Below are positions 1 to 12,600 of a stretch of DNA of 64,000 nucleotides, piece by piece. Origin of the DNA: Diadema setosum. Lineage: Eukaryota; Echinodermata; Echinoidea; Diadematoida; Diadematidae. Each line of letters opens with the position of its first letter. Within the stretch, counting starts at the first letter, position 1. The notes beneath the pieces are model-generated. The model ran no database searches, was not told the origin of the DNA, and saw nothing but the letters and a program-made list of their open reading frames with translations. Location of the stretch: assembly GCF_964275005.1 (NCBI RefSeq), contig NC_092701.1:37587020-37651019 (forward strand). Direction: 5' to 3'. A program made the position numbers and the translations under genes.

Positions 1-1162
1 CTGTTATATCTGTTGCTATAATAAAGGCCCTACATCTATCTTCATACTGATGGTATATTATTTTGTTTCTCAAACCTGTCCCTCTTTTCTTCATACTAGT
101 TTCAAAGACTCACTCTGCATATTTTTCCGACCTCTCTCGACCCCCTTCCTTTTTCAAATGCATGACTCGTGTATTCCTTGCTCGATCACTTCTTGAATTA
201 GCCTATATACACTGTATATCATACAATTTATTTGTTTCTCATACTCTCTCTGTCCCTCCCCCTTCTCTCTTTCTGATTCTTAAACTTTACAATGTTTGTT
301 TACAAGACCACTTTCTACTCTCTATATACATTGATCAGTTTGTCTAGAAACATGTACAGTCACATGTAAGGAAAATTACACCACTATTGCATGAAGTCAC
401 TATATGCACTTTATTCACTTCTTTATATTCAAGCACTTTTTTTCATGAAGGTACAGATGTAATCTGATCCTCCAATATCCAAGAAGTACTGTAATACAAA
501 CTAGAAGTATCACCTAATGTGATATATACCCCCAACTAGACACTGAGGCAGTTAGCTCAACTAGCAATGATTACTTTGTATGCTTTTCCTGGAAAAAAAA
601 ATACCATGACAATGTATTGTTCAATATTGAATAAGATTAAGAGTACAGTAATGTGTTATTTTGCTCACTCACAATAATGTGCCATATCTCATGTCAAGTG
701 CTCAAAACCTGAGTGAGTAAAGTAAATAAATCAGCAATTTCTATGATTTTCATGAAAATAATGTTACCATGGCAACACAATGTTTGACATTAAGAAAAAA
801 TGAAGTTTGCAAAACTATAGCTGTCACATGTGCCAAATTTCAAGTCAGATGCTCAAAAGCTGAGGGAGTTAGGTGAATTCACAATATCATTGTATGATTT
901 TCTTTCAAAATATGCTGTCAGCATGTTAGAGCTCACTAAATTAATGTCAACAATAATCGACCACTAATGTCATAACAACCACTAATGTGGTTGTCGCATC
1001 TTCAAGCTATATGCTTATTTGAGGACAGTCTTCTGAATTTACACTCCCAATACAATGTGCCGTTTATTCAGTCAGATCATTTGATTGTCTTTATTCCGAG
1101 TGGTTCCCAATTGATGTGTTCTCTTAGTCTTTTCTTTAATCTGTACACGTAAATCTCAGTTT
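1..1162 (+). repeat. Left arm of a 6.1-kb inverted repeat
   Basis: The sequence from base 1 reappears as reverse complement ending at 6111. The match runs inward to about 1162 on the left and 4957 on the right. The outer 1 kb is very similar with small indels and the inner 120 bp is more diverged. Open frames inside are shared by both arms and look like chance. The pairing starts at base 1, so this arm probably continues left of the window. It has no recognised coding content. Confidence 0.9.
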
Positions 1163-1166
1163 TATA

Positions 1167-1300
1167 TTCGGATGTACACACTGCATGTTCCATTGTCTCG
1201 TAAACAAAAAGAAATGACTGTATTTCATTTTTATAATATCATGATCGATGCAGAAAATTCTTAATAAATTCATTTGAATTTGGATCGTGCAATATCATAA
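1167..1300 (-). mobile_element. Inverted LINE fragment
   Basis: This is the reverse complement of about 2521-2650, the 5' part of the reverse-transcriptase region of the LINE to the right. Finding the same RT segment in both orientations around a foldback cluster fits twin priming (5' inversion) or a later inverted duplication. Confidence 0.7.
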
Positions 1301-1788
1301 CAACCTCTAATGTCATAACACGTCGACGACAAAATGTCGTATAATGACCACTAATGTCATAACATGTCGACGACAAATGTCAAAATCGGATTAACCACAA
1401 AAAGTGTCATACACGTCGACGACACAATGTCAAAATTCCCATTTTTGCAGCAAATGTCATAACACGTCGACCACAAATGTCAAAATTTCCAAATTTACTG
1501 CAAAATGTCATAACGCGTCACAGGGGAGGATCCAGGACTTCCGTAAAGGGGAGGCGCCTTTACAAAAGTAACCCCTCCTTCATTTTCTTTTTCTTTCTTT
1601 TCGAAAAAAAAAAATAAGGGGGATGGGGTTGCGCCAGCCTTTTATTTTGAAAGGTGTCTCCCCTTTACGGAATTCCTGGATCCAATGAGCAATGAGTTTT
1701 GACATTACTTTTGTGGATGATGCAATCGCGAATCGAGAGGGAGCGCATCCCCCTCTGGTGCCCCTTTCTATTCTTGTTAAAACAACAG

Positions 1789-1828
<40 letters not shown>

Positions 1829-2520
1829 GGGCGGGGAAGGGGGGGGGGGGTGCGCCAGCTTGTACTTTTGTAGAGGGGCGGCGGGGCGCTCCCTCTCTTT
1901 TCTTATATTTTTGTTATAACAAAAAGAAATAAAATGAAATAGAATGAAGCTGGTAGCGCCAGCTTTTGATTTTGTATAAGGCGCCTCCCCTTTATGGAAT
2001 TCCTGGATCTTCCCCTGTGACACGTTATGACATTATTGCAGTAAATTTGCAAATTTTGATATTTCTGGTCGAGGTGTTATGACATTTGTGGTTAATCCGA
2101 TTTTGACATTATTTTGTGGTTGACGCAATCGCGGATCGAGAGGGGGCGCCTCCCTCTCTTGTGCCCCCTCTCGATATTTTGTTAAAACAACAGAAATAAA
2201 AAGAAGAAAGGGGGGGGGGGGGTCACCCAGTCTTTGATTTTGTAAAGGCGGCGCGCCGCCTTTACGGAATTCCTGGATCCTCCCCTAAGACGCGTTATGA
2301 CATTTGCAGTAAGTTTGAAAAATTTGACATTATTTTTTGCGGTCGACGCGTTATGACATTTTGTGATTAATTCGATTTTAAATTTTGTCGTCGACGTGTT
2401 ATGACATTTGTGGTTAATCCGATTTTGATAGTTGTCGTCGACGTGTTATGACATTAGTGTTATGGCCATTATGACATTTGTCGTCGACGTGTTATGATGA
2501 TATTATAGTGGTTGTTATGA
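1300..2520. repeat. Foldback cluster with GTCGACG-bearing units
   Basis: Roughly twelve degenerate copies of a short unit containing 'TGTCATAACACGTCGACGAC' lie in one orientation at 1310-1510 and in the opposite one at 2030-2120 and 2290-2520. A second motif around 'GGAATTCCTGGATC', next to a GGGGAGGCGCC-like stretch, occurs at 1520-1560, 1665-1685, 1980-2015 and 2255-2285. The centre holds poly(A) at about 1795-1825 and G-runs. It is a composite foldback of non-autonomous elements with no coding potential. Confidence 0.7.
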
Positions 2521-3634
2521 CATTACACGATCCAAATTGAAATGAATTTATTAAGAATTTTCTGCATCGATCATGATATTACAAAAATGAAATACAGTCA
2601 TTTCTTTTTGTTTACACGGAGAATGAAACATGCAGTGTGTACATCCGAATCTAGTCTTGAAGTTATTAAATGTGGCGTCCCTCAGGGTAGTATATTAGGA
2701 CCTTTACTTTTCATCATTTACATAAATGATTTTTGTAGATCATCCGACATACTTTCTTTTATACTTTTTGCCGATGATTCAAATATTTTCTTCTCCCACC
2801 AAAATCCAATCACTCTACTGTTAATTCCGAATTAAAAAAGTGGCTCAATGGATAAGAGCCCACAAATTATCACTGAATCTTCAGAAAACTAACTATATGT
2901 TATTCAGTAAGTCTATAGAAGTTTTACCCACAGATATCATCTTTGATGACGTTCACTTAGAGCGTGTATCTCATACAAAGTTTCTCGGTATTACAGTGGA
3001 CGATAAACTTTCGTGGAAGCCTCATATTATTAATGTTAGTAAAATAATTTCGCGTAATATTGGTATTATTAATAGACTTAAATCTCATATCCCGTTGTTT
3101 TCTTTGCTGACGTTGTATTTGTCATTAATATTACCTTATTTAAATTATGGAATCTTAGCATGGGGTATAGTGCCCATCGAACTTTATTAGATAGATTATT
3201 GTTATTACAAAAAAAGGCACTTCGTATCATTTGTGGCGTTTCTCCACGTTCCCATGCAGATCCATTATTTGTTAGATATAAGATTTAAAAAATCAAAGAT
3301 TTGTTTTTCTTACAGCTGGGTCAGTTTATGTTTAATTATAACACAAATGCACTTCCCAGCATTTTTGATTCAATGTTTCCCCGAAATCAATATTTTCATA
3401 ATTATCCCACCAGGCGATCAAATGAGTTTCATTTACCCCTTCTGAGAACATTATTGGCTCAAAATACATTTATATACACTGCCCTAGATTTTGGAATTCT
3501 TTAAGTTGTGATATAAAAAATTCTTTATCTTTGAATTCGTTTAAGCGTAAGTTAAAATATTTTTTGTTGAACTCATATTAAGATATATACGATTCATTAC
3601 TTAGCTGGTCTTTACAGCCTATTGAAGGGTTCAT
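2521..3634 (+). mobile_element. Non-LTR retrotransposon (CR1/L2/Jockey-like) RT fragment
   Basis: Three consecutive frames encode the second half of a LINE reverse transcriptase. 'GVPQGSILGPLLF' and the catalytic 'FADDSN' lie at about 2680-2780. The thumb-region 'KLSLNLQKTNYMLFSK' and 'FLGITVDDKLSWKPHI' lie at 2862-3040, then 'LILPYLNYGILAWG' at about 3128-3168. The C-terminal part, with 'QKKALRIICGVSPRSHADPL' and 'NYPTRRSNEFHLPL', reaches about 3490. At least two stops and a frame change interrupt it, so it is dead. The endonuclease and the N-terminal part of RT are missing. The 3' end continues at 4403-4956 after an inserted hairpin element. Confidence 0.85.
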
Positions 3635-4402
3635 CGTCAATCATATCAGTTCGGGAAACCCACTCACAAGGGGGGCCCCTCCTTATAAGTAACCCGTCCC
3701 CCTTATAAGTAACCCCGTCCCCCTTATAAGTAACCCCCGGGGCACCCCTTATAAGGAGTCTCCACGCTTTTTTGCAATGCAACGCGAAAATGAAAGGACT
3801 GCGGCAATTCGCTTGATTATGTCCATAAAGCTTCACAAGTTTCCTAGTTACTCACGAAATTTGAGCAAAATCGGTTTGAGGCATCATATCTAAAATCATG
3901 GATTTAAATGCGATGTCAAACGACCCATGCGAATGCTGAAATGCGAGCGATTACTGGCGTGAGTGTCGCCAGGCGCGGCGGCGCGGCAATGCTTGAGTGC
4001 AGACGTGGCAACTGAGTACGGAGGTCAGTCGCCACGTCTGCACTCAAACATTGCCGCGCCGCCGCGCCTGGCGACACTCACGCCAGTAATCGCTCGCATT
4101 TCAGCATTCGCATGGGTCGTTTGACATCGCATTTAAATCCATGATTTTAGATATGATGCCTCAAACCGATTTTGCTCAAATTTCGTGAGTAACTAGGAAA
4201 CTTGTGAAGCTTTATGGACATAATCAAGCGAATTGCCGCAGTCCTTTCATTTTCGCGTTGCATTGCAAAAAAGCGTGGAGACTCCTTATAAGGGGTGCCC
4301 CGGGGGTTACTTATAAGGGGGACGGGGTTACTTATAAGGGGGACGGGTTACTTATAAGGAGGGGCCCCCCTTGTGAGTGGGTTTCCCGAACTGATATTGA
4401 TT
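3635..4402. mobile_element. Near-perfect 768-bp hairpin element inserted in the LINE
   Basis: Bases 3643-4009 and 4031-4397 are reverse complements with constant offset (no net indels) and about one visible mismatch, around a 21-base spacer at 4010-4030. Each arm holds three copies of a 'TTACTTATAAGGGG' motif and a GC-rich inner segment. 'TTCATC' occurs at 3630-3635 and 4402-4407 and may be the target duplication. It splits the LINE 3' region. The open frame seen in both arms is a mirror product of the palindrome and no evidence makes it a gene. Confidence 0.85.
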
Positions 4403-4956
4403 TCATCATTGTGTATTTTTTACATCATCTTATTTGTATACACTTTGCTCGGCTGACTGAGCTGAAACACCTCAATTCCCTCTTACGATCCCGATGTTCA
4501 GCGTGTTGGCTTTTCCTTTCATTTCCTTTTTCTTTCTCTCCTTCCTTTCCATTATTCTTTTGTGTATTATTACTGTCATGGTATACCCTATACTGTAAAG
4601 TCATGTAATGTCGTTGTGTTTCTATTGTCTTGTTCTGTCCTGTGTTGTTCTCTCCTGTCTTTGTAAAAAAAAGAAAAAAAGTTTAATGTATTCACAAGAA
4701 TCCTTTGAGTGGTTCACAATTTACAAGCATGCTTTTCAGTGAACCTCTCAGTTCTTTCTTTTTTCCCTCCAAACATAACTTTGTATTCTGCCGGTATGCA
4801 TGTATAATTTCCTATTTGTTAACCATTATCTACCATGTAAAGTCGAATACATGCCTATATATGTTATATCTTCTGATTCATTTCGTGTTATGTTTGACGA
4901 AAAAGAAAGAAGGAATGAAATAAATGAAATGAAATGAAAATGAAATGAAATAATAT
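4403..4956 (+). mobile_element. LINE 3' end with GAAAT tail
   Basis: This continues the LINE at 2521 beyond the hairpin insertion. It is non-coding 3' UTR-like sequence ending in an A-rich tail and a short run of GAAAT-type units at about 4912-4952. The tail stops where the right inverted-repeat arm begins, so the LINE piece lies exactly between the two arms. Confidence 0.65.
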
Positions 4957-6111
4957 ACAATTGAGATATACGTGTATCGACAGATTAAAGAAAAGAGTAT
5001 GAGAGAACGCGTCGATAGGGAACCACTCGGAATAAAGAAAATCACTGACTGAATTAACGGAGTGTATAAATGTAGAAGACTGTCGTCAAGTAAGCATATA
5101 GCTTGAAGATACGGCAGTCACATTAGTGGTTGTTATGACTCTACTGGTTGATTATTGTTGACATTAGTGGGCTCTACACATGGTGACAGCATATTTTGGA
5201 TGAAAATCTTATGCAATGATATTGTGAATTCACCTAACTCCCTTGGATTTTGAGCATTTGACTTGAAATTTGGCACGTGACAGCTATGACATATAGTTGT
5301 GCAAACTTCATTTTTTCTTAATGTCAAACATTGTGTTGCCATGGTAACATTATTTTCATGAAAATCATAGAAATTGCTGATTTATTTACTTTACTCACTC
5401 AGGTTTTGAGCACTTGACATGAGATATGGCACATTGTGAGTGAGCAAAATAACACATTACTGTACTCTTAATTTTATTCAATATTGAACAATACATTGTC
5501 ATGGTATTTTTTTTTTCCAGGAAAAGCATACAAAGTAATCATTGCTAGTTGAGCTAACTGTCTCAGTGTCTAGTTGGGGGTATATATCACATTAGGTGAT
5601 ACTTCTAGTTTGTATTACAGTACTTCTTGGATATTGGAGGATCAGATTACATCTGTACCTTCATGAAAAAAAGTGCTTGAATATAAAGAAGTGAATAAAG
5701 TGCATATAGTGACTTCATGCAATAGTGGTGTAATTTTCCTTACATGTGACTGTACATGTTTCTAGACAAACTGATCAATGTATATAGAGAGTAGAAAGTG
5801 GTCTTGTAAACAAACATTGTAAAGTTTAAGAATCAGAAAGAGAGAAGGGGGAGGGACAGAGAGAGTATGAGAAACAAATAAATTGTATGATATACAGTGT
5901 ATATAGGCTAATTCAAGAAGTGATCGAGCAAGGAATACACGAGTCATGCATTTGAAAAAGGAAGGGGGTCGAGAGAGGTCGGAAAAATGAATATGCAGAG
6001 TGAGTCTTTGAAACTAGTATGAAGAAAAGAGGGACAGGTTTGAGAAACAAAATAATATACCATCAGTATGAAGATAGATGTAGGGCCTTTATTATAGCAA
6101 CAGATATAACA
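4957..6111 (-). repeat. Right arm of the 6.1-kb inverted repeat
   Basis: Reverse complement of 1-1162. The repeat-like sequence runs on to about 6310 in the same style (short 'GAGAAACA' and 'GAGAGGG' motifs), so the full arm is probably longer than the window shows on the left. Confidence 0.9.
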
Positions 6112-7233
6112 GAGGGGGGTTGGGGTCTGAGAAATAACATTAATACATGTACATACAATGTATATATAGAGGGGGTCTTAGAAACAGAAATCGTGTGATA
6201 TGAGAGGGAGTCAAGAGAGATAGAGAGGGCTTGTATTTGGAACAAATACTATGATGTATGGAGAGACGGGAGAAGAGAGACGTTTTGGAAATAAGAGAGT
6301 GAGGGGGGTCTGAAAGACAAATACATTACTTTTGATACAATATATTAATTTTAAAATGAGAAAAATGGCAAGCATGATTTTCCAATGTATTTCATTCCAT
6401 TCAGGTGTCATTAGATTATGCGATCATGTTATTTCAGAACTCTCTGATACATGTACATGCACATGTACCAGCCTATTCCATAACTTTCAATTTTTTTGTT
6501 TTGTATTGTCTTGTTTTTCGCACTCTCACTCGTTTACATAGTACAATGTACGTACATGGACTTGTTGGATGCAGGTCTACCACGGCAAGCAAAACTTTCA
6601 CAGCGCGTACAAACCACTGATCTCCCCTCTCAGTGGTACAAGCTATACACGTGTATCGAATCGGCGCGAGCGGAGGCACTGTACAAGTACAAGTAACCCA
6701 CAGAACTCTTCGCAACCCGAGCGGAGTAAGCATAGACGCATCACAAGCGGTTTCATTGAATTAAATTGCGAAAAGCCACAGGCTTGCGTGTAAATAAAAA
6801 ATACGCGGGCGGACGGCGTGCCGAGGCGGGATTGCGACTGCTGTCGAGGGTGTTTGCGTGCAGCTGCAGTCGCGTAAGCAATGCGTGCCGATCGTGAATT
6901 TCATGCAAGGAAAAGACCATAATTACATGAAAGAAACGCAACAAAATGTAAGAGAAAGGTTAGCATTTAACAGACAAACATTTGTGACAAGACCCCAGCT
7001 AGACTAGGAAAGTGTGACAGTCATCTTTCTTCTGTAAATTGCCTTACAATTGAGTCTACCTAGACTGTTTCTACTTAAAGTTGATATTTATCACCTGTTA
7101 AGTTAATCATAGATTTGGAGCGGTTGAGAAAACTTATGTGTTGATTTTTTAGGAAGTTGGAGTTGATGTCAACTCTGGGTGTCTTGATAAGACGGACTTC
7201 AAGTGGACTTGGAAGTTAATCATAGATTAAGTG
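6112..7233. other. No gene recognised
   Basis: AT-rich repeat-like sequence to about 6310. A GC-rich patch at 6640-6900 follows, with several short overlapping open frames on both strands that resemble nothing I know. At 7090-7230 there are local direct repeats of 'GTTAATCATAGATT' and 'GTGGACTT'. The same two motifs occur again just right of the 6.8-kb element, at about 14057-14095. Confidence 0.5.
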
Positions 7234-8439
7234 CACTCTAAAAAATACCTAGTCAGATATGACTAGAATCTCGTCGTATTTGACTAGATTATAGGATCCC
7301 AGGGGCACTTACTCTGTTCTAGTCATTTTTACTAGAAAAAACTAGTCACAGATTTTGAGTAGAAATCTAGTCAATGTTTATGACTAGAAAATCTAGTTGG
7401 TTTGACCGGTTTCTAGTAAAAGATGATTAGAATATACTGATCAGTTATTTGACTAGATATGTAGTCAGTGTTGTGATTCATGAATCTAGTCAAATTCAAC
7501 TAGTTTCTATTCAAAATGACCAGAACATCTTTTCAATCTCACCAATCACACATCAGTCACAATTCAAAATCAATTATGAATGCAATGACAAATTGTGTAA
7601 CATTTAACTGACACAAATGCATATTTTATTCTGAACCAATAATCATCGGAACATGCTACTCGTAACACTGAGTATAAAGCTTGCAATGAATATTGCATTG
7701 ATTCATGAACATCTATGATTTTTCATTCATTTTCTTTCATGACTCTCTCTTTGCAAATTGAAAATTCAGCATTATCAACAATGTGTGTAGAATACAAGGC
7801 ATGTACACGAACGTTTGTTTGTTTTTTTCTCAAAATTAACATTCATTTTTACTCGGCCTTCCATGACATTCTACCTTGTCACATATCTCAAGTTTCCTAG
7901 ATCATAACAAACGAGGCATCATGTAAACTACAATAATCAGGCTTTCAGTTGATAGCACATTTAACAATGGCAAGTTAATGATGATAGAGATCTAATTGAT
8001 CGAAATGGGCTTACAAAAAAAAAAAAATGTTTCGGATAAAAAGTTCACATAGACAATTTGATAACTGATATTTGATAATATTGAGTGATTGATTTGATCA
8101 GGGAGCCCCACATACACACAGCTCTCCTGCATTGCGTTCGCACGCCCAGTCAATTGGCGAGTATATACATGTATAGATAACGGAGATCAAATATTTGAAA
8201 AGAGTCAAAAAGTATGATTGTTCTCATTGGGTACGCTCAAACCCGGCCATCTTTGATCTCATACACAATGCTGAATCATTGTGCAGACTTCCATTCGGTT
8301 TGTAGATTCTGAAGTTGAACAATAAAACAATGAAATATCTTTTTTTGGCTCATATCTCAAATTGCCAATGCTGATGAAGCCTTTTTTGATGAAGCATTTT
8401 TCTGAGGAAGATGACGGTTTTGAGATTCGAATTATGTTT

Positions 8440-9000
8440 AACTAAAAATGTCGCTATGGCGACTGGCATGCCTCCGCCATATCACATTATTCTCCATTAG
8501 GTGCAGGACATATTGCCAGTGTAAGACCGTATGTTACATGACTGGTACATAATAAATTTCTGGTGATTATACACAAAGTTCCATGACAGTACTTAAGAGC
8601 CACTTTCAATATATGGATGAGCAAAATTTTAGCATTTTCACTTGACCCAAAACTTTTCCTACACAATCATTGTGCATTAATTTGTGTATATTTATGTATG
8701 AATATACATATTTTCTCCGAATGAATATGGAGAAAGTAGTGTAATTTTAGCATTCAATAATGCAATTTTAGCATTTTAAGGTGACCTTTGACCCTTGATC
8801 TTTGATTTCATGTCCCAAAACATCCACAGAGAAGCAATGTCAGGCAACACATGTACATTGTATATGCATTACGTTTCATGAAGATACCGTGAACCATTTC
8901 AAAGATATGAAGAAAAATGTGAAATTTTAGCACTGTCACTGGACCTTTGACTTTTGACCTTTGAAATTACGTTGTTACTCCAACAAAGCATAGAATAAAA
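8440..9000 (+). repeat. Decayed copy of the DR1-rich dispersed element
   Basis: It begins with the family head ('AAATGTCGCTATGGCGACTGG', here split by small changes, then 'ATGCCTCCGCCATA') and contains TGACCTTTGACC at 8782-8793 and related motifs near 8948. The CGGA-repeat tail is absent. The head is closest to the fragment at 12096. Confidence 0.65.
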
Positions 9001-9401
9001 ACGAATCAACCAAATATTATGATCTTGGTGTCATTTTCTTTTGCATCATATAGACTATTTAATCTAGGCAACACAAAAAGGGCTTCTACAATAAGGCCAC
9101 CAAAATCGACCATCCCTCCTTATTATGGCCAGCTCATATAAACCTGGACAATCCCAAAGAAAATTTCCACATGCCACAATCCACAAAATCAACTATATCT
9201 TCAGAAATAGATATGTGTTACAAAAACAGATCACTATACGATGTTACTGTTCAATGAACATTTCAATTCAGCGCCCTAGCTGGTGTACAGTGGAGTCCTT
9301 ACAGCTTTACTCTTGCTCAACGAAGTTATTAAGCAATACAACAGAGGATGTCGGTGGACCATCACCCATTCCCAGCCCATACACATACTTTTGCAAATAT
9401 G

Positions 9402-9607
9402 TTATGTATGACTGCACTGCCAGCAGTAGTTGATGTCCAACACATAAGTAAGTTTGAAGCATACATCTACTGCTTTCAGCAGAGATTTGCAAGGGATCGC
9501 ATCTCCTTCAACAGCCACGAATGCCTGCTCCGGATTCTTTCTCCCCCCGAAGACCAGGACATGAGGTTCTCGTTTCCCTTCCAAATACATAGGCAGGTTC
9601 GTCCCAT
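9402..9607 (-). CDS. SAM-like family gene, last exon
   Basis: The acceptor (ACATATAG) precedes 9607. The first two bases complete a codon with the G that ends the previous exon, giving D-G-T-N-L-P. It encodes the most conserved block of the family and ends at TAA 9404-9402. Confidence 0.7.
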
Positions 9608-12600
9608 CTATATGTAAAAAAGCAAATAAAGAAATTTCTCTAATAGCTTTAATAAGAGATTAACAAACAGATAAAAGACAAATATTCAAAATTTTGATCC
9701 ACAACTAAGGCATAAAAGAGAAGTGCTTTTGAATAATCTAACCAATATAAAAACACAAACATCAATCAGTGTATCAAACATGAATTCTGTTGATATACCA
9801 TCATAAACATTGGGAGATTAATTCATTTTCTGAATTTGGAAAAAAATATTGCCAATGAAAGCCCCCTTCATCTACATGATTTTGCCATGCCACTTTTATA
9901 TCATTTTTTTTTTTTTTTTTACATTTCCTTCTGCACACCTCTATCTTCAGCCCTTCACCAGTTTATGGTTTTAACTTACTTGATCTTGCCTTTCAATATA
10001 TCAAGCAGACAGTGAGATAATTCCAGCTGCAATAAACTATGGACATACGAAGCACATTTTATTATGGTGACTGTAATTGTTATCATTATCATTAGTAGTA
10101 GCACTAGTGGTAATACTGTTATTAGTATTCTTATCATTATCATTAATAGAAATTCCATCGATTACTTACTAAATGAACAGGAATCAGCAAGCATTTTCAG
10201 AGCAATTTGACTATATGGTGAATTAAAGGATAACTAAATGTCAATTAAAGGATAAAAGGAATGTGTTCACTTGACTGAATATAGATCTCAAGTGACAAAT
10301 ATTTCATAGCATGTCAACTGACCCATTCACACAACACAGGGTATTGCACTATTTTCAGTGTTAGATCCCTATTTCTATCATCACCTTCTCGACATTGATG
10401 AATGCAGGCATGCTCTCTTCCATAGCTGCACGCTGTACACTTCTCTGCCCGTTTCTTCACCCCAGCTGGAAACAACAGAGGAAGAACTTGTAGAGCCAGG
10501 TTGCTCTTCTCATCATCTAAGGAGAACACAAACATTAGCAAACAAGTTCATGAAATGTGGCACGTGGAGTTTTATTACCTTTTTAATACTTTCTCTCTGT
10601 AAAAATTCAAATGACAAAGAAGATACACATTTCAATTCCAATCATCCCTTATAAAGGTTGCATTATGGCATTTTTTCTCATTCTATTACCAAAATTAGTT
10701 TTATTTCATTTATTCATATCAGAGTTTTTAATTTTAAATCTTTATCAAGACTCAGGAAAAGATTCATATTTTTCAAGGATTTCAAAAGATCAATAGATTA
10801 TGTATCAAATTAAAAAACATTCAATGGTCTTTTAACCTGGTATTTGAAACAAAGAGAAACTTAATGCATGAGTGAACACATTCATTTTTCTCTTCTAATG
10901 GATCCAACACCCCCCCCCCCCCGTCAAAAAAAAAAAAAAAAAAAAAAAAAAAACTACTACAGATGAATCCTCGACTGCACAGGGTCAAAATTTATGTCTC
11001 CACCTTTGCCAGATCAGGAATATGACAGTGTCAATTTGAAATGTATTACACAAAGTGGAAAATAAAATCTACTTAAATGACGTTGCGTCAGGCCCATTTC
11101 ATATTGATCTAAAGGTTCTCAACACTTAACCTGATTAAGCCCGGGCTATTTTGGCGGGGCAGCAGCTCGGGAAGGGTGTGATGTGAAAAACAAGTGTGTT
11201 ATGCAAATAGTGGCTGCCGGCCAGATCAAATAATGTCAACGGTGGGCGAGGTCGAAGGTCATTGACATTACGTTTGCACATAACCATGCAGATTCCCCAT
11301 CTATAGGCCAATGTTGTGATCCCAACTCTAATATGATTGTTGTCCCTCTCATATGCAAGTATGATTCATGTTTGATCCACCAAATAAATAGTTAGCACAA
11401 GAGTGTCCTTTTCACTTATATAAACGCAATGACCTTGACCTTTAAAATTGTGACCCCAATATCTGCTTAGATCATTGTCCCTCCTATATAATGCATACAT
11501 GAGTCAAATGGTTAAGTTCCCGTGAGAATTGTGCTATTTTCATGGTAATGTGATACCTGAATGTGGATCTTCGACATTGAGAATCTTCTTCCACTGCACT
11601 TGTTTTTCTGCATATTCCAGAACTCTTGCTGACATTTTCGGCCATTTTTCGAAGAGGGCATCTGCAGAGTTCACTTTCGAAAAGTATCCGAAAGCCTTGA
11701 TCAACCTGTGATATATAAAATCAGAAGTTAACATGTAGGCCTTTCATTATGAAATTAACAAACCCCAATCATAACTTATGCATCATCAGAAATAGGATTT
11801 CATGATTAATTATTAAAAGATATTGAAAATTTCATGGTAAGAGCAAAGGGAAAACACATAGGATGTTCAAAATAAGACATTTTGGGATCAAAAGTCAAAT
11901 TTATCCATTTATAAGATGTTACCACCTTATCCTACCTCATTCTCAATTACATTTTGGAAATCCTCTGGAAATTCATTTTTGAAAATGTATACTTTAGGGA
12001 TAGAATTGAAATATTTTAAGTTATGACCACTTTGATCCTGATAGGTGCACAACATTTAGGTGTCCTAAAGGATACTTTTTTGTTTAACTTAAAAACCAGA
12101 AATGTCGCTGTGCCACTGGTATGCCTCCGCCATATCACATTATTCTCCTAATGGGTACAGCACATATTGCCAGTGTGAGACCATAATATAACATGACTGG
12201 CACACAATCATTTTCTGGGGATTATAAACCCAGTTCCATGACAGTACTTAGAGCCACATCAGTTTGTCGAATTTCCCTTTAGATATGTCAGTGTCATTAG
12301 ACTTTTAATTCTAGACTTAATTATAGTACGTACACAGCCCTGTCGCTCAACCGGTTCCGCACGGCGTCTGGTCGGGCTATTCTAAAATCTAGACTAAGTC
12401 TAAAACTATTTTACACGCAAGTGCGCGCTTGCATAGTGAATGAGTGTGGACCTATTTCACGATAATGCCTCTAGGGCTTCTCACTATTTAGGGGTTCTAT
12501 ATGAAGGCTAGACCTTTTGTCTGGAACTGGTGGTAGTTTCTACAGTAGACCTATAGATCCGAGGTCTAGGCTACCATTGTACCAAGCGCAAGTGTCAGTT

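Noticed and set aside
1580-2023. A 147-codon frame with a poly-Phe run
   Set aside because: Produced by the poly(A)/poly(G) tract in the foldback cluster.
3612-4608. Identical open frames on opposite strands (64 shared residues) read as a small gene family
   Set aside because: They are mirror images produced by the 768-bp palindrome; composition is low and there is no known domain.
6400-6950. A possible exon cluster in GC-rich sequence
   Set aside because: Short frames on both strands overlap without splice support or recognisable protein similarity.
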